Assembly: GCA_038146925.1 (NCBI GenBank)
Contig: JAYQSP010000011.1
Span: forward strand, 1,302,001-1,366,000
Origin: UBA830 sp038146925
GTDB lineage: Bacteria > Pseudomonadota > Alphaproteobacteria > MPNO01 > UBA830
Length of the DNA: 64,000 bases
Direction of reading: 5' to 3'
The notes under the pieces are model-generated. The model had not been told where the DNA came from, ran no database searches, and saw only the letters and a program-made list of their open reading frames with translations. Every line of letters starts with the position of its first letter. The stretch's first letter is position 1. Positions 15,800 through 24,479 of this stretch are shown here, piece by piece. A program made the translations under genes and the position numbers.

Positions 15800-17175
15800 T
15801 GATGAAGCCGAAATTCTGGCTGGTGCTGCCATTGGCTGTTGCCGGGTTCCTGCCGGTGGCGGGTGCGACGGCGCAGACACTGGAAGAAACTCTGGTCAAA
15901 GCGTATCAGGAAAATCCGACGCTGCGTGCCGAACGGGCGAGATTGCGGGCAACCGACGAGGGCGTATCGCAGGCGCTGTCGAACTGGCGTCCCACTGTGC
16001 AGGTGAGCGGCAGTTACGGCTGGGAGCGTTCGGACAGCACAACCAGCGGGCCCGCGGCCAAGGAAGCGGAAGTGACCGAACCCGTCACCGGTACTTTGAC
16101 CGTGACGCAGAACCTGTACCGGGGCGGGCGCACGATTGCGGCGACGGAAGAAGCTGAAAACAACGTAAAGGCGGACCGGGCGCGACTGTCGTCGGCCGAA
16201 CAGTCCGTCCTGTTGAGCGCCGCCACGGCCTACGCGGACGTTGTTCGCGACCAGGCGGTCCTCGATCTCAATCGCAATAACGAACGCGTTCTGCAGCGAC
16301 AGCTTGAAGCGACGCAGGACCGGTTCGGCGTCGGCGAGGTGACGCGGACGGACGTGTCTCAGGCTGAATCGCGCCTGTCGCGCGCCCGCGCGGACCGTAT
16401 TTCGGCGGAGGGCAACCTGACGGATTCCCGGGCGGCGTATGAAAACGCGGTTGGCGTGCTCCCGGGAATTCTGCAGGCGGCGAAACCGCTGACCGATTTG
16501 CCGGCATCGCTGCAGGAATCGATCGAACGCGCGAAGACAGTCAATTACGGGGTGATACAGACGCGGTATATCGAAAAGGCGGCACAGAACAACGTCCGGG
16601 AAATTACCGGCGAGCTGTTGCCGACGCTGACTCTGAACGGTTCCGCGCAAACAGCGGAGGAAACGTCGACACCGCTAAGCGAGAGCCAGACCCTGTCCGT
16701 GACCGCCCAGGTGTCGATGCCACTTTACGCCTCGGGCTCGGTGACGTCGCGGGTGCGCGCGGCGAAGCAGGTCGTGGCCCAGCGCCGCGACGAGTTCAAC
16801 CAGGCGGTCCGCGACGCGGTCGAGGACGCGACCGAGGCGTGGCAGACCCTCGAAACCGGCCGTGCCCAGATTCGCGCGTTCAGCGCCGCGGTAAAAGCGG
16901 CGGAAATCGCCCTCGAAGGGGTGCGCGAGGAAGCCAATGTCGGTTCCCGGACGGTTCTAGACGTTCTCGATGCGGAGCAGGAACTGCTCGATGCCCGCGT
17001 CGGGCTGGTCCGGGCGATGCGCGACGAACTGGTGGCGACCTATCAGCTGCGCCAGGCCGTGGGCGAATTGACGGCGGCGAAGCTCGGATTGCCTGTAGAA
17101 CTGTACAATCCGGAGAATCATTACCGTCGCGTCCGCGGCAAATGGTGGGGCCTGACGGCCGATGACGGCAAATAG
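15799..17175 (+). CDS. tolC: TolC-family outer membrane channel
   Basis: A 458-residue outer membrane efflux protein. The signal peptide is cleaved near GATAQTLEETLVKAY; two OEP repeats follow, each with the long helical hairpins typical of TolC (ENNVKADRARLSSAEQSVL and EVGEVTRTDVSQAESRLSR-like segments; second repeat VRAAKQVVAQRRDEFNQAV and NVGSRTVLDVLDAEQELL). TolC trimers form the exit duct of RND, ABC and MFS pumps and type I secretion. No pump partners are adjacent, consistent with a general TolC. Translationally coupled to the Pcm-like gene. ATG at 15802 is an equally good start. Confidence 0.93.
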   Translation: MMKPKFWLVLPLAVAGFLPVAGATAQTLEETLVKAYQENPTLRAERARLRATDEGVSQALSNWRPTVQVSGSYGWERSDSTTSGPAAKEAEVTEPVTGTLTVTQNLYRGGRTIAATEEAENNVKADRARLSSAEQSVLLSAATAYADVVRDQAVLDLNRNNERVLQRQLEATQDRFGVGEVTRTDVSQAESRLSRARADRISAEGNLTDSRAAYENAVGVLPGILQAAKPLTDLPASLQESIERAKTVNYGVIQTRYIEKAAQNNVREITGELLPTLTLNGSAQTAEETSTPLSESQTLSVTAQVSMPLYASGSVTSRVRAAKQVVAQRRDEFNQAVRDAVEDATEAWQTLETGRAQIRAFSAAVKAAEIALEGVREEANVGSRTVLDVLDAEQELLDARVGLVRAMRDELVATYQLRQAVGELTAAKLGLPVELYNPENHYRRVRGKWWGLTADDGK

Positions 17176-17211
17176 CCTGCGGTTTCCGCGGCTGCGCCGA
17201 ATGATTTTTGT

Positions 17212-17243
17212 TTAATATTGGTTAATCATTTATCGTTAATGAT
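17212..17243. promoter_or_regulatory. AT-rich regulatory region of popZ with TTAA half-sites
   Basis: Three TTAA tetramers (17212, 17222, 17236) and an inverted repeat ATCATT-N7-AATGAT (17225..17243) lie 37-70 bp upstream of popZ. TTAA pairs recall CtrA sites, but the spacings (6 and 10) differ from the canonical 7, so binding is uncertain. A MucR-type AT-rich target is another option. Confidence 0.35.
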
Positions 17244-17279
17244 CGATAACCTTTCGTCTTATTTGGGGGTAGTCGTTCT

Positions 17280-17936
17280 ATGAGCGACCCGAACGCCGAA
17301 CAAGAACCGTCAATGGAAGAGATACTCGCGTCTATCCGGCGCATTATCTCCGAAGACGGCGATGAAGAAGAGTCTGCGGAAGCTGCGGCGCCCGAAGAGG
17401 CCCCAGAACCCGAATCCGTTGCCGATGAAGCTGCGCCCGAACCCGAGCCTGAGCCGGAACCCGACCCCGAACCGGCCGAAGAAGTCCTGGAGCTTACCGA
17501 CGAGGTGCAGGACGACGGCACCGTCGTCAATCTGAAGACCGGCGAGGAAGTCGACGAGGAACCGTCGGCGGCGGAAGAAGACGTCGAATTGGAAATGATC
17601 GACGCCGAGGAAGAGCCAGAACCCGAGCCGGAACCCGTACCGGAACCCGCGCTTGAAGCGGCCGTGGAAGCGGCGGCGAGCGAACGGCTGGTTTCCGACA
17701 TGCCGGGCATGGAATCCGTCTCGACCCTGTCGGGACTTGCTGCGGCCGTCGACACTCATCGCCGGGCGGTGGATCCGAGTATCGGACCCAAGACCATCGA
17801 GGACCTGGTGAAAGAGGTCATGCGGCCCATGATCAGGGAATGGCTCGACGCCAACCTGCCTTCGCTGGTCGAGCGTCTGGTCGGGCGTGAAATCGAACGC
17901 CTCACCCGCGAGGCCGAGGATATTTCCCAGAGGTAG
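17280..17936 (+). CDS. popZ: Polar organizing protein PopZ (DUF2497)
   Basis: A 218-residue pole-organising scaffold. The N-terminal helix EPSMEEILASIRRIISED is the conserved client-binding segment; the middle (about residues 24-130) is an intrinsically disordered, highly acidic PED region with repeated EPEPEPEP-like runs; the C-terminal three-helix oligomerisation part (TIEDLVKEVMRPMIREWLDA, then LVERLVGREIERL) is conserved. PopZ forms a polymeric matrix that tethers ParB-parS and recruits cell-cycle regulators in Caulobacter. Position immediately before valS matches Caulobacter and many relatives, which makes the assignment firm. Confidence 0.95.
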   Translation: MSDPNAEQEPSMEEILASIRRIISEDGDEEESAEAAAPEEAPEPESVADEAAPEPEPEPEPDPEPAEEVLELTDEVQDDGTVVNLKTGEEVDEEPSAAEEDVELEMIDAEEEPEPEPEPVPEPALEAAVEAAASERLVSDMPGMESVSTLSGLAAAVDTHRRAVDPSIGPKTIEDLVKEVMRPMIREWLDANLPSLVERLVGREIERLTREAEDISQR

Positions 17937-18068
17937 GCCCCGGCGCGGCATTGTTGCCCGCACCGGAATAAACTCCTTGAATTCCGGAACGGTGCCGCTA
18001 GCTTCGGCAGCGGTATGAACAGCCGGCGCGCAACCGCGTTTTAGGCCACGGATTTCATTGGGACGACG

Positions 18069-20738
18069 ATGGACAAGACCTATCAGCCCGACGCTGTCGA
18101 AGCGCGGATTTACGGACAATGGGAAGAAAACGGATCGTTCGGCTGTGGGCATACCCGCAACGGCGAATCCAACGGCGAATCGTACTCGATCGTGATCCCG
18201 CCGCCGAACGTGACCGGCAGCCTGCATATGGGGCATGCCCTCAACAACACGCTGCAGGACATCCTGGCCCGGTTCGAACGCCTGCGCGGCAAGGACGTGC
18301 TGTGGCAACCGGGCACCGACCATGCCGGAATCGCGACCCAGATGGTGGTCGAACGCCAATTGGCGGAGGACGGCAAGACCCGCCACGATCTCGGGCGCGA
18401 TGCGTTTATCGAGCGTGTGTGGGAATGGAAAGCGGAATCCGGCGGTACGATCATCGGACAACTCCGCCGCCTCGGCGCGTCCTGCGACTGGCAGCGCGAA
18501 CGCTTCACCATGGACGACGGTCTGTCGGCGGCCGTTCGCAAGGTCTTCGTCACGCTGCGCAAGGAAGGTCTGATCTATCGCGACAAACGCCTGGTGAACT
18601 GGGACCCCAAACTGCACACCGCAATCTCGGATCTCGAGGTCGAGCAGCGCGAGACCAACGGCAGTCTCTGGTATTTCAAATATCCGGTCGAAGGCGAGGA
18701 GGGCCGTTTCATCACGGTTGCCACGACCCGCCCGGAAACCATGCTGGGCGATACCGCCGTCGCCGTGCATCCGGAAGACGAACGCTACACCGGTCTGGTT
18801 GGCAAAAACGTCATCCTGCCGATCGTCGGCCGCCCGATTCCGATCGTCGCCGACGAATATTCCGACCCGGAAAAGGGATCCGGCGCGGTCAAGATTACGC
18901 CGGCGCACGACTTCAACGATTTCGAGGTCGGCAAGCGGCACGACCTGCCGATGATCAGTATTTTCGACATCGATGCCAATCTGAACGACGAGGTGCCCGA
19001 ACATCTCCGCGGACTTAGCCGCGAGGAGGCGCGCCGCAAGGTGATCGAGGAGATGGAAGGGCTCGGTCTGCTTGAAAAGATCGAGGAAAATCCGATGACG
19101 GTGCCGTATGGCGACCGGTCCGGCGTCGTGATAGAGCCGCGACTGACCGATCAGTGGTTCGTGGATGCGGAGACGCTGGCGAAGCCGTCCATCGAGGCGG
19201 TCGAAAACGGCGACATTCGGTTTGTGCCGAAGCACTGGGAAAACACCTATTACGAATGGATGCGCAACATCCAGCCGTGGTGCGTTTCGCGGCAGATCTG
19301 GTGGGGTCATCAGATTCCGGCCTGGTACGGGCCCGACGGCGAAATCTTCGTCGAGATGACGGAAGAAGAAGCCTATGCCGCCGCCGAGGCGCATTACGGC
19401 AAAAAAGTCGACCTCGAACGCGATCCCGACGTCCTGGATACGTGGTTCTCGTCGGCGCTGTGGCCGTTTTCGACCCTGGGCTGGCCGGAGGAAACGCCGG
19501 AGCTCGCGCATCACTATCCGACCAGTGTTCTGGTCACGGGCTTCGACATAATTTTCTTCTGGGTCGCCCGGATGATCATGATGGGCCTGCATTTCCGCGA
19601 CGGCGTGGTGCCGTTCCGCGACGTATACATTCACGCCCTGGTCCGCGATGAACACGGACAGAAGATGTCGAAGAGCAAGGGCAACGTGATGGACCCGCTC
19701 GAGCTGATCGACCAGTACGGCGCCGACGCGCTGCGCTTCACGCTGACGGCCCTGGCCGCGCAGGGCAGGGATATCAAACTGTCGGCGGGGCGCATCGAGG
19801 GTTATCGGAACTTCGTCACCAAGATCTGGAACGCAGCCCGGTTCACCCAGTTGAACGGATGCAGCCCGGTCGCGGACTACGATCCCGCCGCTTGCAAGCT
19901 GACGGTCAACAAATGGATCGTCGGTGAGACCGCCCGTGCTGGCGAAGATATCGCGCGGGCGCTGGAAGGATACCGCTTCAACGACGCAGCGCAGGCGGCG
20001 TACCAGTTCGCCTGGCACCAGTTCTGCGACTGGTATCTCGAATTCACCAAGCCGATCCTGCAGGACGGCGATGCAGCGGCGCAGGCGGAAGTCCGCGCGA
20101 CCACATCCTGGGTGCTCGATCAGCTGCTGAAATTCCTGCACCCGATCATGCCGTTCGTCACCGAAGAGCTCTGGGATCAGCTGGCGCCGGAAGGCGGCCG
20201 CGACGGTCTGTTGATGGACGACGCATGGCCGGATCTGGGAGACGGCTTGCGCGCGCCCGACGCGGAAGAGGAAATGGCCTGGCTGATCCGCATGATCGGC
20301 GCGATCCGGACGGTCCGCTCCGAAATGAACGTGCCGCCCAAGGCCGAACTGGCCGTGACCGTTGCAGGCGCATCGGACGAAACGCGCGTACGCCTGGAAA
20401 CGCACGACACGCTGCTGCGCCGGCTTGCCCGGTTGGGCGACGTCGAGCTCGCGGATGAAGTCCCGTCCTCGGGTACGGTTCAGGTGGTTGTGGACGAGGC
20501 GACTGCAGCGCTGGCCGTCGGCGAAGTCATCGACGTGTCGCAGGAAGTCGATCGACTTAAGAAGGAAATCGGCAAGGTCGAGGGCGAAATCGGCAAGATT
20601 CAGAAAAAGCTCGCCAACGACAATTTCATCGCCAAGGCGCCGCCCGAAGTGGTCGAGGAACAGCGCGAACGGCAGGCGGAATATCAGCAGTCGCATGACA
20701 AGCTGTCGGAAGCTCTGAACCGGCTGTCGGCGCTTTAA
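18069..20738 (+). CDS. valS: Valyl-tRNA synthetase
   Basis: An 889-residue class Ia synthetase that charges tRNA-Val and edits misactivated threonine. The HIGH motif appears as HMGHALN in NVTGSLHMGH (residue about 53), the CP1 editing domain contains ATTRPETMLGDTAVAVHP and GTDHAGIATQ, and the KMSKS loop is intact (KMSKSKGNV near residue 532). The last 70 residues form the usual tRNA-binding coiled coil. The 130-bp leader between popZ and valS contains a 7-bp inverted repeat (CCGGAAT/ATTCCGG, 17963..17987) with no poly-T, of unknown significance. Confidence 0.98.
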   Translation: MDKTYQPDAVEARIYGQWEENGSFGCGHTRNGESNGESYSIVIPPPNVTGSLHMGHALNNTLQDILARFERLRGKDVLWQPGTDHAGIATQMVVERQLAEDGKTRHDLGRDAFIERVWEWKAESGGTIIGQLRRLGASCDWQRERFTMDDGLSAAVRKVFVTLRKEGLIYRDKRLVNWDPKLHTAISDLEVEQRETNGSLWYFKYPVEGEEGRFITVATTRPETMLGDTAVAVHPEDERYTGLVGKNVILPIVGRPIPIVADEYSDPEKGSGAVKITPAHDFNDFEVGKRHDLPMISIFDIDANLNDEVPEHLRGLSREEARRKVIEEMEGLGLLEKIEENPMTVPYGDRSGVVIEPRLTDQWFVDAETLAKPSIEAVENGDIRFVPKHWENTYYEWMRNIQPWCVSRQIWWGHQIPAWYGPDGEIFVEMTEEEAYAAAEAHYGKKVDLERDPDVLDTWFSSALWPFSTLGWPEETPELAHHYPTSVLVTGFDIIFFWVARMIMMGLHFRDGVVPFRDVYIHALVRDEHGQKMSKSKGNVMDPLELIDQYGADALRFTLTALAAQGRDIKLSAGRIEGYRNFVTKIWNAARFTQLNGCSPVADYDPAACKLTVNKWIVGETARAGEDIARALEGYRFNDAAQAAYQFAWHQFCDWYLEFTKPILQDGDAAAQAEVRATTSWVLDQLLKFLHPIMPFVTEELWDQLAPEGGRDGLLMDDAWPDLGDGLRAPDAEEEMAWLIRMIGAIRTVRSEMNVPPKAELAVTVAGASDETRVRLETHDTLLRRLARLGDVELADEVPSSGTVQVVVDEATAALAVGEVIDVSQEVDRLKKEIGKVEGEIGKIQKKLANDNFIAKAPPEVVEEQRERQAEYQQSHDKLSEALNRLSAL

Positions 20739-20742
20739 TCCC

Positions 20743-21624
20743 GTGCCGGGAGGGTCGGCGATAAAAGATATCGGCCTGTTGCCCGTCCGTTTCGTTTACG
20801 ACCTGATCGTCCGTTTCATCGAGGACGACGGCCTCGCATCGGCCGGTTACCTCGCCTATATCGGCCTGATGACTCTGCTGCCGTTTATCGTGTTTCTGTT
20901 CACGCTTCTCGGCCTGGTGGGGCAGGCGGATTACGGCGATACGCTGGTTCGTTACATGTTCGAGTTTATGCCGCCGGAGGTGGCGTTCACTCTTGAAGCG
21001 CCGATCCGCGAAGTCGTGGGGAAGGCGAGCGAGGGCGTGCTGACGATTTCGCTGCTCGTCGTGTTATGGATTTCCGGATCCGGCATCGAAGGCGTGAGAA
21101 CGGCGCTCAACCGAGCCTACCGGACAGGAGAAACCCGCGGTTACTGGCGGCTCAGAGGACAAAGCACGGCGTTCGTCATCGGCTTTTCCGGGGTGATATT
21201 CGTGGCGATCGTCTGCCTGGTCGTGGGACCGGTGCTGTGGAGTCAGGCGGAGGCCTTTTTCGACATTGGCCTAGAGTTCGAGATTAACCGGTTTCCGACG
21301 ACCATTCGCTTCGGTGTGGGCAATTTGTCGATGTTCGTATTCGCTGTTTCGCTTTATCACCTTCTGCCGGACCATCGTCCGCGTATTCGCGACGTCGCGC
21401 CGGGCGGGATCGCGGTGTGCCTTCTGGTGACCGGCGCGACAAGCCTGTTGTCGTTCTACCTGGAACGTTTTGCGTCCTACTCGGCAATATACGGCAGTCT
21501 CGGCGGCGTCATTTCGACGATGATCTTTTTCTATATACTGGGGGCGATATTCATTTTGGGCGCCGAACTGAACGCACTTCTGATGGAGCGGCGCCGGCAG
21601 GAAAAGGAGAAGACCAAAGCATGA
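20743..21624 (+). CDS. YihY/BrkB family inner membrane protein
   Basis: A 293-residue membrane protein with six hydrophobic segments. Family hallmarks: SAGYLAYIGLMTLLPFIVFL near the N-terminus, GVRTALNRAYRTGETRGYWRLR in the middle and SYSAIYGSLGGVISTMIFFYI near the C-terminus. YihY/BrkB proteins (once called RNase BN) may be transporters or channels; the function is not settled. It starts with GTG at 20743, 4 bp after valS, and its stop overlaps the start of the TAXI gene (ATGA), so valS-yihY-TAXI is probably one transcription unit. Confidence 0.92.
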   Translation: MPGGSAIKDIGLLPVRFVYDLIVRFIEDDGLASAGYLAYIGLMTLLPFIVFLFTLLGLVGQADYGDTLVRYMFEFMPPEVAFTLEAPIREVVGKASEGVLTISLLVVLWISGSGIEGVRTALNRAYRTGETRGYWRLRGQSTAFVIGFSGVIFVAIVCLVVGPVLWSQAEAFFDIGLEFEINRFPTTIRFGVGNLSMFVFAVSLYHLLPDHRPRIRDVAPGGIAVCLLVTGATSLLSFYLERFASYSAIYGSLGGVISTMIFFYILGAIFILGAELNALLMERRRQEKEKTKA

Positions 21625-22520
21625 CCCGCATCAGGATCGGTACGTCGGAACAGGGTGGCACGTTCTGGACGGAAGGGCAGGCCATCGCGACCCTGCTGGA
21701 GCGGGATCGCGGGATTGCTTCCGATATACTGGATGCCGGGCAGGCGAGCATCGAAAACGCGCGCCGCCTGGACGCCGGTCTGATCGAATTCGGATTCATG
21801 GCCTCCAACTGGATCGGCCGCGCCTATCGGGGGGATGCCCCGTTCGAGGAGGCCATCAATATCCGCATGGTCGCGCCCGCGAACTCCGGCGCCATGTTCT
21901 TCATCGCGCGGGCCGACAGCGAACTTCGAAACGTCCGCGATCTTGTCGGGAAGAGAGTCTCTATCGGGCCGGAAGGCAGCGGGATGGTGCAGCATATACA
22001 CACCATGTTCGACGTGTTGGGGATCTCTTTCGACGATTTCACGCCGGCTTATCTGTCCTTCGAGGACGGCGGGAAAGCGCTGGAAGCGGGCGAGGTCGAT
22101 GCGCAATGGCAATGCCCGTACCCGAACGTAGTGATGCACGATATCAGCGAACGGATGCATGTCAGGGTGCTGGACTACGATCACGCCGACCTGGCGTCCA
22201 TCCTCGATAACGTCGATTTCTATCGACCGGCCACGATGCCGGCCGGGTTCTTCCGCGGAATCGAACGGAATACCGAGCAGCTCGCCGTCGTCAACATTAT
22301 CGCCGCGCACGAACGGACCGATCCGGAAATCGTGCGCCAGCTCGTCGCCACCATGCTGAACAATCTCGACGAACTGGCCGAGATCAATCCGCTGTTCGTC
22401 GGACTCGACCGGATTTTCGAACCGATGAAGACGGCCGGCGCTGCGGCCATCGAGTTCGGCGACGTCCCGCTCCATCCCGGCGCCGTGTCAGCCTGCAGGG
22501 ATGCCGGATATCTGAGCTGA
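21621..22520 (+). CDS. TAXI-family solute-binding protein without a signal peptide
   Basis: A 299-residue protein of the TRAP-associated extracytoplasmic immunogenic (TAXI) family: RIRIGTSEQGGTFWTEGQA opening, GKRVSIGPEGSGMVQHIHTMF, GEVDAQWQCPYPN and the conserved C-terminal HPGAVSACRDAGYL. Normal members are exported and pass solute to a fused TRAP permease, but here the protein begins directly with the first beta-strand and has no hydrophobic leader, even in the longer frame. No permease is adjacent. It is coupled by ATGA to yihY. A cytoplasmic sensor or carrier role is possible; a wrong start is less likely given the coupling. Confidence 0.85.
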   Translation: MTRIRIGTSEQGGTFWTEGQAIATLLERDRGIASDILDAGQASIENARRLDAGLIEFGFMASNWIGRAYRGDAPFEEAINIRMVAPANSGAMFFIARADSELRNVRDLVGKRVSIGPEGSGMVQHIHTMFDVLGISFDDFTPAYLSFEDGGKALEAGEVDAQWQCPYPNVVMHDISERMHVRVLDYDHADLASILDNVDFYRPATMPAGFFRGIERNTEQLAVVNIIAAHERTDPEIVRQLVATMLNNLDELAEINPLFVGLDRIFEPMKTAGAAAIEFGDVPLHPGAVSACRDAGYLS

Positions 22521-22608
22521 CGCCGCGCCTGAACTTGATCCTGATCTAGGCAGGACGCGCTGACCGGACTATTGTCCGCCCGAAACACTATACCCACAGG
22601 AGACCGAC

Positions 22609-24390
22609 ATGCCCGACGGATCGGGGGCCGCGAAACGCGCCACGAAGAAACCGGCCAGGAACAAGGCCAAACGGAAATTCAACAAGAACAAACTGCCGAG
22701 CCGGCACACGACAGTCGGACCGGAGCGGGCGCCGCACCGCAGCTATCTGTATGCGATGGGGCTGACGGAAAAGGAAATCGCGCAGCCGCTGGTCGGGGTC
22801 GCCACCTGCTGGAACGAGGCCGCGCCCTGCAACATCTCGCTGTCCCGCCAGGCGCAGGCCGCCAAGCGCGGCGTGAAGGCCGCCGGCGGAACGCCCAGGG
22901 AATTTACCACCATCACCGTGACCGACGGCATCGCGATGGGCCACGAAGGCATGAAATCGTCGCTGGTATCGCGTGAAATCATCGCGGATTCGGTCGAACT
23001 GACCATGCGCGGCCATTGCTACGATGCGCTGGTCGGACTTGCCGGGTGCGACAAGTCGCTGCCGGGTATGATGATGTCGATGGTGCGGCTCAATGTGCCG
23101 TCCGTCTTCGTCTATGGCGGCACCATCCTGCCGGGCAAGTTCCAGGGCAGGGACGTCACCGTCGTCGACGTGTTCGAAGGCGTCGGCCAGTACGCCGCCG
23201 GCAACATGAGCGCCGGCGAACTACAGGAACTGGAAAGCGTCGCCTGTCCGTGCGAAGGCTCCTGCGGCGGGCAATACACGGCGAACACCATGGCCTGCGT
23301 CGCGGAAGCGATGGGGATCGCGCTGCCGACTTCGTCCGGTGCGCCAGCGGCCTACAAATCGCGGGACGACATGGTCCGCGCGTCGGGCGTGGCGGTCATG
23401 GACCTGCTGGCCAAGAACATCCGCCCACGCGATATCGTGACCCGGGAAGCCCTGGAAAATGCCGCCGTGGTCGTGGCCGCAACCGGCGGATCGACGAATG
23501 CCGGGCTGCATCTGCCGGCGATCGCGCACGAAGCGGGCATCAGGTTCACGCTCGACGACGTCGCGCGCATTTTCAAGAAGACGCCGTACCTGGCCGATCT
23601 GATGCCGGGTGGCACCTATACCGCGACGGACATGTACCGGGCGGGCGGCGTTCCGGTGGTGATCAAGGAACTGCTGGATAACGGGCTGTTGCATGGCGAC
23701 TGCCTGACGGTCACCGGCAAGACCCTGAAGCAGAACCATGCAAAGGTGAAGTTCCCGGAAAATCAGAAAGTCTTTTACCGGGTGAAGGACGCTCTGTCGC
23801 CGACCGGCGGCGTCGTCGGTCTCAAAGGCACTCTGGCGCCCGAGGGAGCGATCGTGAAGGTCGCCGGCATGGAAGACGAGCTGACCTTCGAAGGTCCGGC
23901 CCGCTGTTTCGATTGCGAAGAAGAGGCGTTCGAGGCTGTGGTCAAGAAGAAGATCAAGGAAGGGGACGTCATCGTCATCCGTTACGAAGGTCCCAAGGGT
24001 GGACCGGGCATGCGGGAGATGCTGTCCACCACGGCGGCGCTGTACGGTCTCGGCATGGGCGACAAGGTCGCCCTGATCACCGACGGACGGTTTTCCGGCG
24101 GCACCCGCGGATTCTGCATCGGCCATGTGGGGCCGGAAGCGGCGGTCGGCGGGCCGATCGGGCTGCTAAAGGACGGCGACATCATTTCCATCGACGCGAA
24201 GAAAGGAAAACTGGACGTGAAGTTGTCCAAGTCCGAACTCGAGCGTCGCCGCAAGAAATGGAAACCGCGCAAGCACGATTACCAGTCGGGCGCACTGTGG
24301 CGCTACGCCCAGACGGTCGGCAATGCGCGGGAAGGCGCCGTCGTCCATCCCGGTGCCAAGGCCGAGACGCACGTTTACGCGGATATCTAG
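22609..24390 (+). CDS. ilvD: Dihydroxy-acid dehydratase
   Basis: A 593-residue IlvD/Edd protein that dehydrates 2,3-dihydroxy-isovalerate and its isoleucine analogue in branched-chain amino acid synthesis. Fe-S ligand cysteines are in VATCWNEA, LAGCDKSLPG and CPCEGSCGGQYTA; the catalytic serine is in TDGRFSGGTRGFCIGH. The N-terminus has a lysine/arginine-rich extension of about 35 residues (KRATKKPARNKAKRKFNKNK) not needed for the fold. An [4Fe-4S] or [2Fe-2S] cluster cannot be told apart here; a sugar-acid dehydratase role is also possible for divergent members. Stands alone on the plus strand. Confidence 0.9.
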   Translation: MPDGSGAAKRATKKPARNKAKRKFNKNKLPSRHTTVGPERAPHRSYLYAMGLTEKEIAQPLVGVATCWNEAAPCNISLSRQAQAAKRGVKAAGGTPREFTTITVTDGIAMGHEGMKSSLVSREIIADSVELTMRGHCYDALVGLAGCDKSLPGMMMSMVRLNVPSVFVYGGTILPGKFQGRDVTVVDVFEGVGQYAAGNMSAGELQELESVACPCEGSCGGQYTANTMACVAEAMGIALPTSSGAPAAYKSRDDMVRASGVAVMDLLAKNIRPRDIVTREALENAAVVVAATGGSTNAGLHLPAIAHEAGIRFTLDDVARIFKKTPYLADLMPGGTYTATDMYRAGGVPVVIKELLDNGLLHGDCLTVTGKTLKQNHAKVKFPENQKVFYRVKDALSPTGGVVGLKGTLAPEGAIVKVAGMEDELTFEGPARCFDCEEEAFEAVVKKKIKEGDVIVIRYEGPKGGPGMREMLSTTAALYGLGMGDKVALITDGRFSGGTRGFCIGHVGPEAAVGGPIGLLKDGDIISIDAKKGKLDVKLSKSELERRRKKWKPRKHDYQSGALWRYAQTVGNAREGAVVHPGAKAETHVYADI

Positions 24391-24435
24391 GCCGGGTTTA
24401 ACACGCGTTTTTCTTGATCTCAGGCAAGGTATGAA

Positions 24436-24478
24436 GCTTCCTTCCCGGTAAAGTCGCCGACTTAACCGGGAAGGAAGC
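24436..24478 (+). promoter_or_regulatory. Perfect 14-bp inverted repeat hiding the symporter's Shine-Dalgarno
   Basis: GCTTCCTTCCCGGT (24436..24449) is exactly complementary to ACCGGGAAGGAAGC (24465..24478), and after one mismatch a further few pairs extend inwards. The 3' arm contains the only good Shine-Dalgarno (AAGGAAG, 24471..24477) and ends one base before the ATG at 24480. The RNA hairpin would therefore block ribosome access to the downstream gene. It lacks a T-run, so it is not an ordinary terminator of ilvD, although it could also be a DNA operator. Confidence 0.7.
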
Positions 24479-24479
24479 C

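Noticed and set aside
17310..20696. A 1128-residue minus-strand frame across popZ and valS
   Set aside because: It lies antisense to two firmly identified genes, and its Arg/His/Gly-rich composition is typical of a shadow frame.
24436..24478. Ordinary intrinsic terminator of ilvD
   Set aside because: There is no T-run, and the 3' arm holds the next gene's ribosome site and reaches its start codon.
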